Notes under the pieces: model-generated
Database searches by the model: none
Told to the model about the DNA's origin: nothing
Seen by the model: the letters and a program-made list of their open reading frames with translations, nothing else
Source of the DNA: Modestobacter sp.
GTDB lineage: Bacteria > Actinomycetota > Actinomycetes > Mycobacteriales > Geodermatophilaceae
NCBI GenBank assembly: GCA_025965635.1
Contig: JAOPWO010000021.1
Span: 1 to 5,410 of the forward strand
DNA length: 5,410 bases
Direction of reading: 5' to 3'
Shown here: in pieces, positions 1 to 5,147 of the stretch
How the letters are laid out: the number at the start of each line of letters is the position of its first letter
Position numbering within the stretch: the first letter of the stretch is position 1
Translations under genes and position numbers: made by a program

Positions 1-89
1 CGCTGGCGACCGGGCTGGCGGTCGCCGCCCAGGCCGGCATCGCCGCCGCGCTGGCCGCGGCGGTGAGCCGCTGGCGGTCGGGGGACTGA
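1..89 (+). CDS. C-terminal end of an upstream, probably membrane protein (5' part outside the window)
   Basis: A reading frame enters from the left edge (first full codon at position 3) and stops at TGA 87-89. It gives 28 residues, mostly Ala, Gly, Leu and Val, ending in the basic tail SRWRSGD. This looks like a last transmembrane helix followed by a short cytoplasmic end. Codons end mostly in G or C, as in the neighbouring genes. In many actinobacteria the gene directly upstream of purN encodes a multi-pass membrane protein of the DUF6350/PerM type, which would fit. That identification rests on position and hydrophobicity only, because no diagnostic motif is inside the window. Confidence 0.6.
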   Translation, partial: LATGLAVAAQAGIAAALAAAVSRWRSGD

Positions 90-93
90 AGAA

Positions 94-148
94 GGACCCC
101 CTCGCCCCCCGCCGCTCGCAGGTTCGCGGTGGTCCTGGCGAGGGGGCC
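94..148 (+). terminator. Long GC-rich hairpin after the upstream gene, possible terminator
   Basis: CCCCCTCGCC (97-106) is perfectly complementary to GGCGAGGGGG (137-146). The stem extends by two more G-C pairs across a bulged A96. Inside the loop, 109-115 can pair with 126-132 (seven pairs, one of them G-U). The structure starts five bases after the upstream stop codon, the usual place for a terminator. No U-tract follows, which is common for proposed actinobacterial terminators but weakens the call. It could instead be an mRNA 3' stability element. Confidence 0.5.
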
Positions 149-165
149 GGAGATCCCCGCGCCCG

Positions 166-184
166 TGGCCCCGTGAGGGGGCCG
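166..184 (+). other. Second short GC hairpin upstream of purN
   Basis: GGCCCC (167-172) pairs with GGGGCC (178-183) around a five-base loop, with a possible flanking U-G pair. It lies between the larger hairpin and the purN -10 box, so it would be transcribed only by read-through from the upstream gene. It may back up the first hairpin as a terminator. No U-tract is present, and in DNA this rich in G and C such pairings also arise by chance. Confidence 0.3.
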
Positions 185-206
185 GGGAGCACCCGGCCCG
201 CCCGTC

Positions 207-212
207 TAGGGT
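207..212 (+). promoter_or_regulatory. Probable -10 box of the purN-purH promoter
   Basis: TAGGGT fits the actinobacterial -10 pattern TANNNT. It ends eight bases before the GTG at 221, so the expected transcription start falls at about 219-221, on or next to the start codon. No convincing -35 hexamer is visible in the G/C-rich DNA upstream. The arrangement predicts a leaderless purN-purH transcript. Confidence 0.5.
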
Positions 213-220
213 TGGCAAGC

Positions 221-880
221 GTGCCAGCCGCTGCGCCCGCCGTCCCGCGGGTTCGCGTGGTCGTGCTGCTGTCCGGGGCGGGCACCCTCTGTGCCGCGCT
301 GCTGACCGCCGCTGCCGACCCGCGGTACCCCGCCGAGGTCGTCGCCGTCGGGTCCGACCGTGCCGATGCCCCGGGGCTGGACGCCGCCCGGGTACGCGGG
401 CTGACCACGTTCGTCGCCTCGCTGCCCGACCATCCCGACCGGCCCGCCTGGGACCGGGCGCTCGCCGCGGAGCTGGCCGTCCACCGGCCCGACTGGGTGG
501 TGTGCGCCGGCTTCATGAAGCTGCTGGGTCCGGCCGTCCTGGCCGCCTTCCCCGGCCGGCTGGTCAACACCCACCCCGCCCTGCTGCCCGCCTTCCCGGG
601 CGCGCACCCCGTCCGGGACGCCCTGGCCGCCGGGGTGCAGACCACCGGCGCCACCGTGGACCTGGTCGACGCCGGCGTCGACAAAGGACCGGTGCTGGCC
701 CAGCGCCCGGTCCCGGTCCGGCCCGGGGACGACGAGATCCAGTTGCACGAGCGCATCAAGACCGTGGAGCGGGAGCTCCTGGTGCAGACGGTGGCCGACC
801 TGGCCACCACGCCCGGCCACCCGGCAGTGCCGGCGGTCGGCCCCCAGACCCGCACCGAGAACGAGGAGACCAGTCGATGA
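221..880 (+). CDS. purN: Phosphoribosylglycinamide formyltransferase (GAR transformylase)
   Basis: PurN transfers the formyl group of 10-formyltetrahydrofolate to GAR, giving FGAR, in step 3 of de novo purine synthesis; it is cytosolic. The 219-residue product has the full family layout. The N-terminal phosphate-binding loop is SGAGTL (many homologues have SG-S/T-G-S/T-N). The segment AGFMKLLGP precedes the catalytic region NTHPALLPAFPG. Asn116, His118 and Asp154 (in VDKGP) align with catalytic Asn106, His108 and Asp144 of the E. coli enzyme. An in-frame GTG at 173 would add 16 residues, MRGPGSTRPARLGLAS, that overlap a hairpin and precede the -10 box. I therefore chose GTG 221, which has no Shine-Dalgarno and sits right after TAGGGT, suggesting leaderless translation. 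The stop overlaps the purH start by ATGA, implying one operon and coupled translation. Confidence 0.93.
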   Translation: MPAAAPAVPRVRVVVLLSGAGTLCAALLTAAADPRYPAEVVAVGSDRADAPGLDAARVRGLTTFVASLPDHPDRPAWDRALAAELAVHRPDWVVCAGFMKLLGPAVLAAFPGRLVNTHPALLPAFPGAHPVRDALAAGVQTTGATVDLVDAGVDKGPVLAQRPVPVRPGDDEIQLHERIKTVERELLVQTVADLATTPGHPAVPAVGPQTRTENEETSR

Positions 881-2427
881 GCGAGCGCACCCCCGTACGC
901 CGGGCCCTGCTGGGCGTGTACGACAAGAACGGCGTCGAGGAGCTTGCCCGCGGGCTGGCCGAGGCCGGCGTGGAGCTGGTGAGCACCGGTGCCACGGCGG
1001 CCAGGATCGCCGCCGCGGGGGTCCCGGTCACGCCGGTGGAGCAGGTGACCGGTTTCCCCGAGTGCCTGGACGGCCGGGTGAAGACCCTGCACCCGGCGGT
1101 GCACGCCGGGATCCTCGCCGACCGGCGCAAGCCCGAGCACGTCGCCCAGCTCGACGAGCTGGGCATCGCGGCCTTCGACCTGGTCGTGGTGAACCTGTAC
1201 CCGTTCAGCGAGACCGTGGCCTCCGGCGCCTCGCCCGACGAGTGCATCGAGCAGATCGACATCGGCGGCCCCGCCATGGTGCGGGCCGCGGCGAAGAACC
1301 ACCCGTCGGTCGCCGTCGTCGTCGATCCCGGTCGCTACGACGAGGTGCTCGAGGCGGTGACCGCGGGCGGGTTCACCCTCGCCCAGCGCCAGGGGCTGGC
1401 CGCCGAGGCGTTCCGGCACACGGCGGCCTACGACGTCGCCGTCGCGTCCTGGATGGGCAACGTGCTGGCGCCCGACGACGAGAGCGGCTTCCCCGAGTGG
1501 GTGGGCGGCAGCTGGGAGCGCACCGACGTGCTGCGCTACGGCGAGAACCCGCACCAGGGCGCGGCGCTGTACCGCAGCGGCCAGCCGGGGCTGGCCGACG
1601 CCGAGCAGCTGCACGGCAAGCAGATGTCCTACAACAACTACGTCGACACCGACGCCGCCTGGCGGGCCGCGCACGACCACGCCGACCCCTGCGTGGCGAT
1701 CATCAAGCACGCCAACCCGTGCGGCATCGCGGTGGGTGCCGACGTCGCCGCGGCGCACCGCAAGGCGCACGCCTGCGACCCGGTCTCGGCTTTCGGTGGG
1801 GTCATCGCGGCCAACCGGGAGATCGACCTGACCCTCGCCGAGCAGATCTCCGAGGTGTTCACCGAGGTCGTGGTCGCGCCGTCCTTCACCGAGGACGCGC
1901 TGGGCCTGCTGAGCGCGAAGAAGAACATCCGGCTGCTGCGGATGCCGGAGGCGCCGCGGCTGTCGGTCGAGCTGCGCGCGGTCAGCGGCGGGCTGCTGCT
2001 GCAGACCGCCGACCGGGTCGACGCCCCCGGCGACGACCCGACGAGCTGGACACTGGCGGCCGGCCAGCCGCTGGCCGCCGCAGACCTCGACGACCTGGTC
2101 TTCGCCTGGCGCAGCGTCCGTTCGGTGCGCAGCAACGCGATCCTGCTGGCCAGCGACAAGGCCACCGTCGGGGTGGGCATGGGCCAGGTCAACCGGGTGG
2201 ACGCCGCCCGCCTCGCGGTCGCCCGCGCCGGGGACCGGGCTGCCGGGGCGGTCGCCGCCTCCGACGCCTTCTTCCCGTTCGCCGACGGGCTGCAGGTGCT
2301 GCTGGACGCCGGGGTGCGGGCGGTCGTGCAGCCCGGCGGGTCGGTGCGCGACCCCGAGGTGATCGAGGCGGCGGCCACGGCCGGCGTCACGCTGTACCTG
2401 ACCGGCACCCGCCACTTCGCCCACTAG
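877..2427 (+). CDS. purH: Bifunctional AICAR transformylase / IMP cyclohydrolase
   Basis: PurH carries out the last two steps of IMP synthesis: formylation of AICAR with 10-formyltetrahydrofolate, then ring closure to IMP. The product is 516 residues, close to the usual length. The N-terminal IMP cyclohydrolase (MGS-like) domain covers about residues 7-150 and shows STGATA, GRVKTLHP (Lys69), VVNLYPF (Tyr108), IDIGGP (Asp128) and AAKNH (Lys140). The transformylase domain follows, with RYGENPHQ, MSYNNYVDTDAAWR, the catalytic Lys277-His278 in IKHANPCG, DPVSAFGG, and a C-terminal SDAFFPF...GLYL-type end that finishes TGTRHFAH. ATG 877 has a good Shine-Dalgarno, GAGGAG at 863-868, eight bases upstream, and overlaps the purN stop by ATGA. 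No key residue is missing. The pentapeptide gene starts 12 bases later and is probably cotranscribed. Confidence 0.97.
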   Translation: MSERTPVRRALLGVYDKNGVEELARGLAEAGVELVSTGATAARIAAAGVPVTPVEQVTGFPECLDGRVKTLHPAVHAGILADRRKPEHVAQLDELGIAAFDLVVVNLYPFSETVASGASPDECIEQIDIGGPAMVRAAAKNHPSVAVVVDPGRYDEVLEAVTAGGFTLAQRQGLAAEAFRHTAAYDVAVASWMGNVLAPDDESGFPEWVGGSWERTDVLRYGENPHQGAALYRSGQPGLADAEQLHGKQMSYNNYVDTDAAWRAAHDHADPCVAIIKHANPCGIAVGADVAAAHRKAHACDPVSAFGGVIAANREIDLTLAEQISEVFTEVVVAPSFTEDALGLLSAKKNIRLLRMPEAPRLSVELRAVSGGLLLQTADRVDAPGDDPTSWTLAAGQPLAAADLDDLVFAWRSVRSVRSNAILLASDKATVGVGMGQVNRVDAARLAVARAGDRAAGAVAASDAFFPFADGLQVLLDAGVRAVVQPGGSVRDPEVIEAAATAGVTLYLTGTRHFAH

Positions 2428-2456
2428 CAGGAAGACCCCGTGCAGGAAGGCCCCGT
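2427..2456 (+). repeat. 15-bp tandem duplication carrying a ribosome-binding site and GTG start
   Basis: Positions 2427-2441 (GCAGGAAGACCCCGT) and 2442-2456 (GCAGGAAGGCCCCGT) are adjacent direct copies differing at one base (A2435 versus G2450). Each copy contains AGGAAG, five bases, then a GTG whose last G lies just past the unit. The result is two start sites with the same spacing, at 2440 and 2455. The unit length is a multiple of three, so both starts are in frame. The first base of copy one is the last base of the purH stop codon. Confidence 0.85.
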
Positions 2457-3123
2457 GCCCCCCGACGCCCGCACGCTCGCGCCGGGCCCCTGCGCGGGAC
2501 CGGGACCGCACGCCAGTGCACCCGGGAAGGGCACGACCTGGGAGGGGGAGGACTTCGCCCGGGTCGACTGGGACTGGACCGAGCTGGAGCGGGTCACCTT
2601 CCTCGGCTGTCGCTTCGAGGAGGCCTCACTGGTCGAGCTCGTCACCCGGCGGTGCGTCTTCGAGCAGTGCGTGCTGACCGGGGTGTCGCTGTCCGGTTCC
2701 CGGCACGAGGGGACGGCGTTCCTCTCCTGCCGCTTCGACCGCGCCACGCTGTTCGACGTCGCCTGGGAGGACTGCAAGCTCACCGGGTCGCAGTTCCCCG
2801 GGGCAACCCTCCGCCCGATGACGGCGACCGGGTGCGACTGGTCCTATGCGTCGCTGCGCGGGGTCGACCTGTCCGGGGTCGACCTCTCCGGGCAGCGGCT
2901 GACCGAGGCCGACCTCACCGACGCCGACCTGCGCGGGGCCGACCTGTCCGGCGCCGACCTGCGGCACGCCCGCCTGCAGGGCGCCACGCTGCGGGGCGCC
3001 GACCTGCGCGGCGCGGTCACCGACGGGGTGGACTGGCGTGGCTTCGACCCCACCGGCGCGCGGCTGGACCTCGGTCAGGCGGTGCAGTTCGTCCGCGCCC
3101 ACGGAGCCCTCGTCGAGGCGTAG
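2440..3123 (+). CDS. Pentapeptide-repeat protein, single unbroken right-handed beta-helix
   Basis: The 227-residue product (222 if it starts at the second GTG, 2455) opens with about 30 Pro/Ala/Gly-rich residues, probably disordered. From Trp34 to Leu189 a large hydrophobic residue (Leu, Phe or Trp) recurs every fifth position: 32 positions with three exceptions (Thr69, His89, Ala129). Small residues (Ala, Val, Cys, Ser, Thr) mostly sit two places earlier. This is the signature of the pentapeptide-repeat family (Pfam PF00805 type) and predicts about eight four-sided coils. The consensus A-D-L-x-x is clearest at about residues 137-190; the first half is degenerate and Cys-rich. The C-terminus, LDLGQAVQFVRAHGALVEA, looks amphipathic and resembles the dimerising C-terminal helix of Qnr and MfpA proteins. 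Those family members mimic DNA and act on DNA gyrase, but most pentapeptide proteins have no known function, so a gyrase role is only a possibility. There is no signal peptide. It follows purH by 12 bases, suggesting the same transcript. Confidence 0.85.
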   Translation: MQEGPVPPDARTLAPGPCAGPGPHASAPGKGTTWEGEDFARVDWDWTELERVTFLGCRFEEASLVELVTRRCVFEQCVLTGVSLSGSRHEGTAFLSCRFDRATLFDVAWEDCKLTGSQFPGATLRPMTATGCDWSYASLRGVDLSGVDLSGQRLTEADLTDADLRGADLSGADLRHARLQGATLRGADLRGAVTDGVDWRGFDPTGARLDLGQAVQFVRAHGALVEA

Positions 3124-3129
3124 GGGTCA

Positions 3130-3146
3130 GCGCTGCGGTGGAGCGC
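3130..3146. terminator. Small hairpin between two convergent genes, possible bidirectional terminator
   Basis: GCGCT (3130-3134) pairs with AGCGC (3142-3146) around a seven-base loop, in the 26-base gap between the convergent stop codons at 3121-3123 (plus) and 3150-3152 (minus). The position suits a shared terminator. The stem is short and neither side has a U-tract, so the call is weak. Confidence 0.3.
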
Positions 3147-3149
3147 AGA

Positions 3150-3869
3150 TCACGCCCGGTGGGGGCCGGAGGCCGATGTGCGCCGCGGGCCCGTGTTGAG
3201 CGCCTTGAGTGCGCCGAGCAGGCCCAGGCCGGCGACGGCGGCGGTGAACCAGCCGCCCACCGCGGAGCGGGCGAGGTCCCAGTTCGCGTCGGCCAGCGGG
3301 ACCAGCACCCCGGCGGCGACGACCAGCGAGACCAGCAGCGCCAGCACGCCGAGGAACCGGTGCGTGCGGGCCGGGACGTACATCAGCAGACCGAGCACGA
3401 AGAGCATGATCCCGCCGCCCACCACCGCGAGCGGCTGCCACGACCCGGTCCCCAGAGCCCGCGCCGCGCCTGTGCGGGCGTCCTCGAGGCCGTTGCGGAC
3501 GAGCTCCAGTCCGATGGCGCCGCCGTTCACCCAGACGACCAGCAGGCTGACCCCGGCGGCCATCCCGGCCAGCAGGAGCAGCAGTCCGGCCAGGACGTCG
3601 GCCCGACGGACCGCCACCGGAGAGGTGCTGTGGTCGGGCGCCCAGGGGCCGTCGTGGCCGGTGGGGGCGTCGCCGTGGTCGACCGGTGCGGCCGGGCCGT
3701 CCTGGACGTACGTGGGTGGGACCAGCCGCTGGGTGTGCTGCGCCGGCTCGGCCGGAGGGTCGTGGGGCACCTCGTACCGGTCGAGGGGGACCACCTCCGT
3801 CGGCTGGTCGGCCAGTGGCTGCCCGGTGGTGCCGCGGTGGGCGGTGCTGCCGTGCCCGGGGTCGGTCAT
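3150..3869 (-). CDS. Uncharacterised membrane protein with a proline/histidine-rich N-terminal tail and four predicted helices
   Basis: I do not recognise a named family. The 239-residue product has two parts. Residues 1-88 are hydrophilic and rich in Pro, Asp, His, Gly and Thr, probably disordered; they include DRYEVPHDPP and PPTYVQDG. Residues 89-225 hold four likely transmembrane helices at about 92-114, 146-165, 171-192 and 206-222. Arg88-Arg89 before helix 1 and ARTHR before helix 3 suggest the tail lies in the cytoplasm. There is no cleavable signal sequence and no enzyme motif. The loop between helices 1 and 2 is about 30 residues and contains both acidic and basic residues. The ATG is supported by GAGGAG (plus-strand 3877-3882 in complement) seven bases upstream. 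The gene converges on the pentapeptide gene and diverges from folD, so it is its own transcription unit. Third-position G/C preference on the minus strand supports it over the overlapping plus-strand frames. Confidence 0.8.
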   Translation of the reverse strand: MTDPGHGSTAHRGTTGQPLADQPTEVVPLDRYEVPHDPPAEPAQHTQRLVPPTYVQDGPAAPVDHGDAPTGHDGPWAPDHSTSPVAVRRADVLAGLLLLLAGMAAGVSLLVVWVNGGAIGLELVRNGLEDARTGAARALGTGSWQPLAVVGGGIMLFVLGLLMYVPARTHRFLGVLALLVSLVVAAGVLVPLADANWDLARSAVGGWFTAAVAGLGLLGALKALNTGPRRTSASGPHRA

Positions 3870-3911
3870 CGGAGGTCTCCTCGCGCGCAGGAGGGGCGGT
3901 CGGGTGTCGCG

Positions 3912-3917
3912 AGCCTA
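3912..3917 (-). promoter_or_regulatory. Candidate -10 box for the minus-strand membrane protein gene
   Basis: Read on the minus strand these bases are TAGGCT, which fits TANNNT. Transcription would start near 3905, giving an untranslated leader of about 35 bases that includes the GAGGAG ribosome-binding site. No clear -35 element is seen. The assignment rests on the -10 match and on the gene needing its own promoter. Confidence 0.35.
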
Positions 3918-3942
3918 GGACGGTGGCGAGGTGGACGTCGGG

Positions 3943-3948
3943 CAGACT
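3943..3948 (+). promoter_or_regulatory. Weak candidate -10 box for folD
   Basis: CAGACT matches four or more positions of a TANNNT-like -10 element (A at position 2, T at position 6) and ends six bases before GTG 3955. No ribosome-binding site lies in front of that GTG, so a leaderless transcript is likely and a promoter should lie about here. The first base is C rather than T and no -35 is visible. An alternative, TAGGAC at 3916-3921, would place a start near GTG 3931. Confidence 0.25.
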
Positions 3949-3954
3949 GGGCAC

Positions 3955-4824
3955 GTGGTTGCGACGACGTTGGACGGCAAGGCGACCGCGGCAGCGATCC
4001 GCACCGAGCTCACCGGGCGGGTGGCGGCCCTGACCGCGGCGGGACGGCGTCCCGGGCTCGGGACGCTGCTGGTCGGCGACGACCCGGGCAGTCGCTGGTA
4101 CGTCTCCGCGAAGCACAAGGACTGCGCGCAGGTCGGCATCGCCAGCCTGCAGCGCGAGCTGCCGGCCAGCGCCGACCTGGCCGAGGTCCTGGCCGTCGTG
4201 GACGAGTTCAACGCCGACCCCGAGTGCACGGGGTACATCGTGCAGCTGCCGCTCCCGCGGGGGCTGGACGAGAGCGTCGTCCTCGAGCGGATGGACCCGG
4301 CCAAGGACGCCGACGGCCTGCACCCGATCAACCTGGGCCGGCTGGTGCTCGGCGTCCCCGGGCCGCTGCCGTGCACCCCGCAGGGGATCGTCGAGCTGCT
4401 GCGTCGCCACGACGTCCCGATCGCCGGCGCCGAGGTCGTCGTCGTGGGCCGCGGGATCACCGTCGGGCGGCCGCTGGGCCTGCTGCTCACCCGGCGCACG
4501 GAGAACGCCACCGTGACCCTGTGCCACACCGGCACCCGGGACCTGGCGGCGCACACCCGCGCCGCCGTCGGGATCGGCGCCGCCGCCGGTGTGCCGGGCC
4601 TGATCACCGCCGCCATGGTGAAGCCGGGGGCCGCCGTCCTCGACGTCGGGGTGAGCCGGGTGGACGGGAAGATCGCCGGGGACGTCGCCGCCGACGTCCT
4701 CGCGGTCGCCGGCCACGTCGCTCCCAACCCGGGTGGGGTCGGCCCGATGACCCGGGCGATGCTGCTGGCCAACGTGGTCCTGGCCGCGGAACTGGCCGTG
4801 GGCGCCAAGGCGCTGACGGCATGA
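3955..4824 (+). CDS. folD: Bifunctional methylenetetrahydrofolate dehydrogenase / methenyltetrahydrofolate cyclohydrolase
   Basis: FolD oxidises 5,10-methylene-THF with NADP+ and hydrolyses the methenyl product to 10-formyl-THF, the cofactor that PurN and PurH use. The 289-residue product matches the normal length (288 in E. coli). The catalytic N-terminal domain shows LDGKATA, YVSAK with Tyr49 and Lys53, VQLPLP with Gln97, and KDADGLHP with Asp120; these match Tyr50, Lys54, Gln98 and Asp121 of E. coli. The Rossmann domain follows, with PCTPQGI, VVVGRGITVGRP, and PNPGGVGPMT near the end. At residues 203-212 the sequence is AAVGIGAAAG where homologues usually read A-D-(I/V)-hydrophobic; the usual Asp is absent, but it is not catalytic. 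GTG 3955 gives the family N-terminus; GTG 3931 would add eight unconserved residues. There is no Shine-Dalgarno. The stop overlaps the next gene by ATGA. Confidence 0.96.
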   Translation: MVATTLDGKATAAAIRTELTGRVAALTAAGRRPGLGTLLVGDDPGSRWYVSAKHKDCAQVGIASLQRELPASADLAEVLAVVDEFNADPECTGYIVQLPLPRGLDESVVLERMDPAKDADGLHPINLGRLVLGVPGPLPCTPQGIVELLRRHDVPIAGAEVVVVGRGITVGRPLGLLLTRRTENATVTLCHTGTRDLAAHTRAAVGIGAAAGVPGLITAAMVKPGAAVLDVGVSRVDGKIAGDVAADVLAVAGHVAPNPGGVGPMTRAMLLANVVLAAELAVGAKALTA

Positions 4825-5147
4825 GCTCGCCGGCCACCCGGCCTGAGGGCACCCGGCCGCCGCTCTACGTGCGGCGGCCGCTGGTGGCCGGGCTGGTCCG
4901 GCAGTGGCCGCTGTTCCTGGTGATCCTCGGAGTCGGCGTGGGACTGCTGATGGTCGCCCTCGACCACTGGCGGCGCGGGCTGGTGGTGGTCGGGCTGGCG
5001 CTCGTCGTCGCCGCGTTGTTCCGGCTGCTGCTCCCGCTGCCCATGCTCGGCTTCCTGGCCGTCCGCAGCCGCACGATCGACGTCACCCTCACCGCCGGCG
5101 CCGGCCTGACCATCGCCCTCGTCGCGCTGACGCTGCCCAGCGTCTGA
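4821..5147 (+). CDS. DUF3017 family small membrane protein
   Basis: The 108-residue product has three predicted transmembrane helices at about 29-47, 53-72 and 88-105, after a short basic N-terminal segment (YVRRPLVAGLVRQWP). The motif GFLAVRSRTIDV between helices 2 and 3 and the position directly after folD identify it as the actinobacterial DUF3017 family (PF11222), whose function is unknown. ATG 4821 overlaps the folD stop by ATGA and has no evident Shine-Dalgarno, so translation is probably coupled to folD. Its stop codon, TGA 5145-5147, is also the first three bases of the 44-bp repeat array, so the gene abuts that array directly. Confidence 0.88.
   Translation: MSSPATRPEGTRPPLYVRRPLVAGLVRQWPLFLVILGVGVGLLMVALDHWRRGLVVVGLALVVAALFRLLLPLPMLGFLAVRSRTIDVTLTAGAGLTIALVALTLPSV

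Noticed and set aside
173..220. Upstream GTG at 173 as the purN start
   Set aside because: The added residues are unlike any PurN N-terminus, the region overlaps a hairpin, and the -10 box lies inside it.
90..220. ZTP or tetrahydrofolate riboswitch upstream of purN, or one upstream of folD (3870-3954)
   Set aside because: These riboswitches are known near purine and folate genes, but I could not find their conserved core in either gap. The predicted leaderless starts also leave no transcribed leader. A covariance-model search would settle this. The CTGGGGA within the 44-bp units superficially recalls part of the ZTP motif, but the surrounding conserved parts are missing.
2860..3012. 15-base DNA periodicity with repeated GCCGACCTG and GGGGTCGACCT
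   Set aside because: It follows from the encoded pentapeptide repeats and is not an independent DNA element.
3178..3918. A 246-codon plus-strand open frame opposite the membrane protein gene
   Set aside because: Its Ser/Arg/Pro-rich translation has no hydrophobic pattern or motif. The minus strand here has a good ribosome-binding site, four coherent membrane helices and the expected third-position bias.
3127..4716. A 529-codon minus-strand open frame
   Set aside because: It lies antisense to folD and in another frame of the minus-strand membrane protein gene. The translation has no family motif and is rich in Arg, Gly and Pro, so it is a composition artefact.
1062..5147. A 1361-codon plus-strand open frame spanning most of the window
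   Set aside because: It reads the wrong frame of purH, the pentapeptide gene, the minus-strand gene and folD, giving Arg/Gly/Pro-rich low-complexity sequence typical of out-of-frame GC-rich DNA. Only its last 108 codons (4821-5147) are a real gene.
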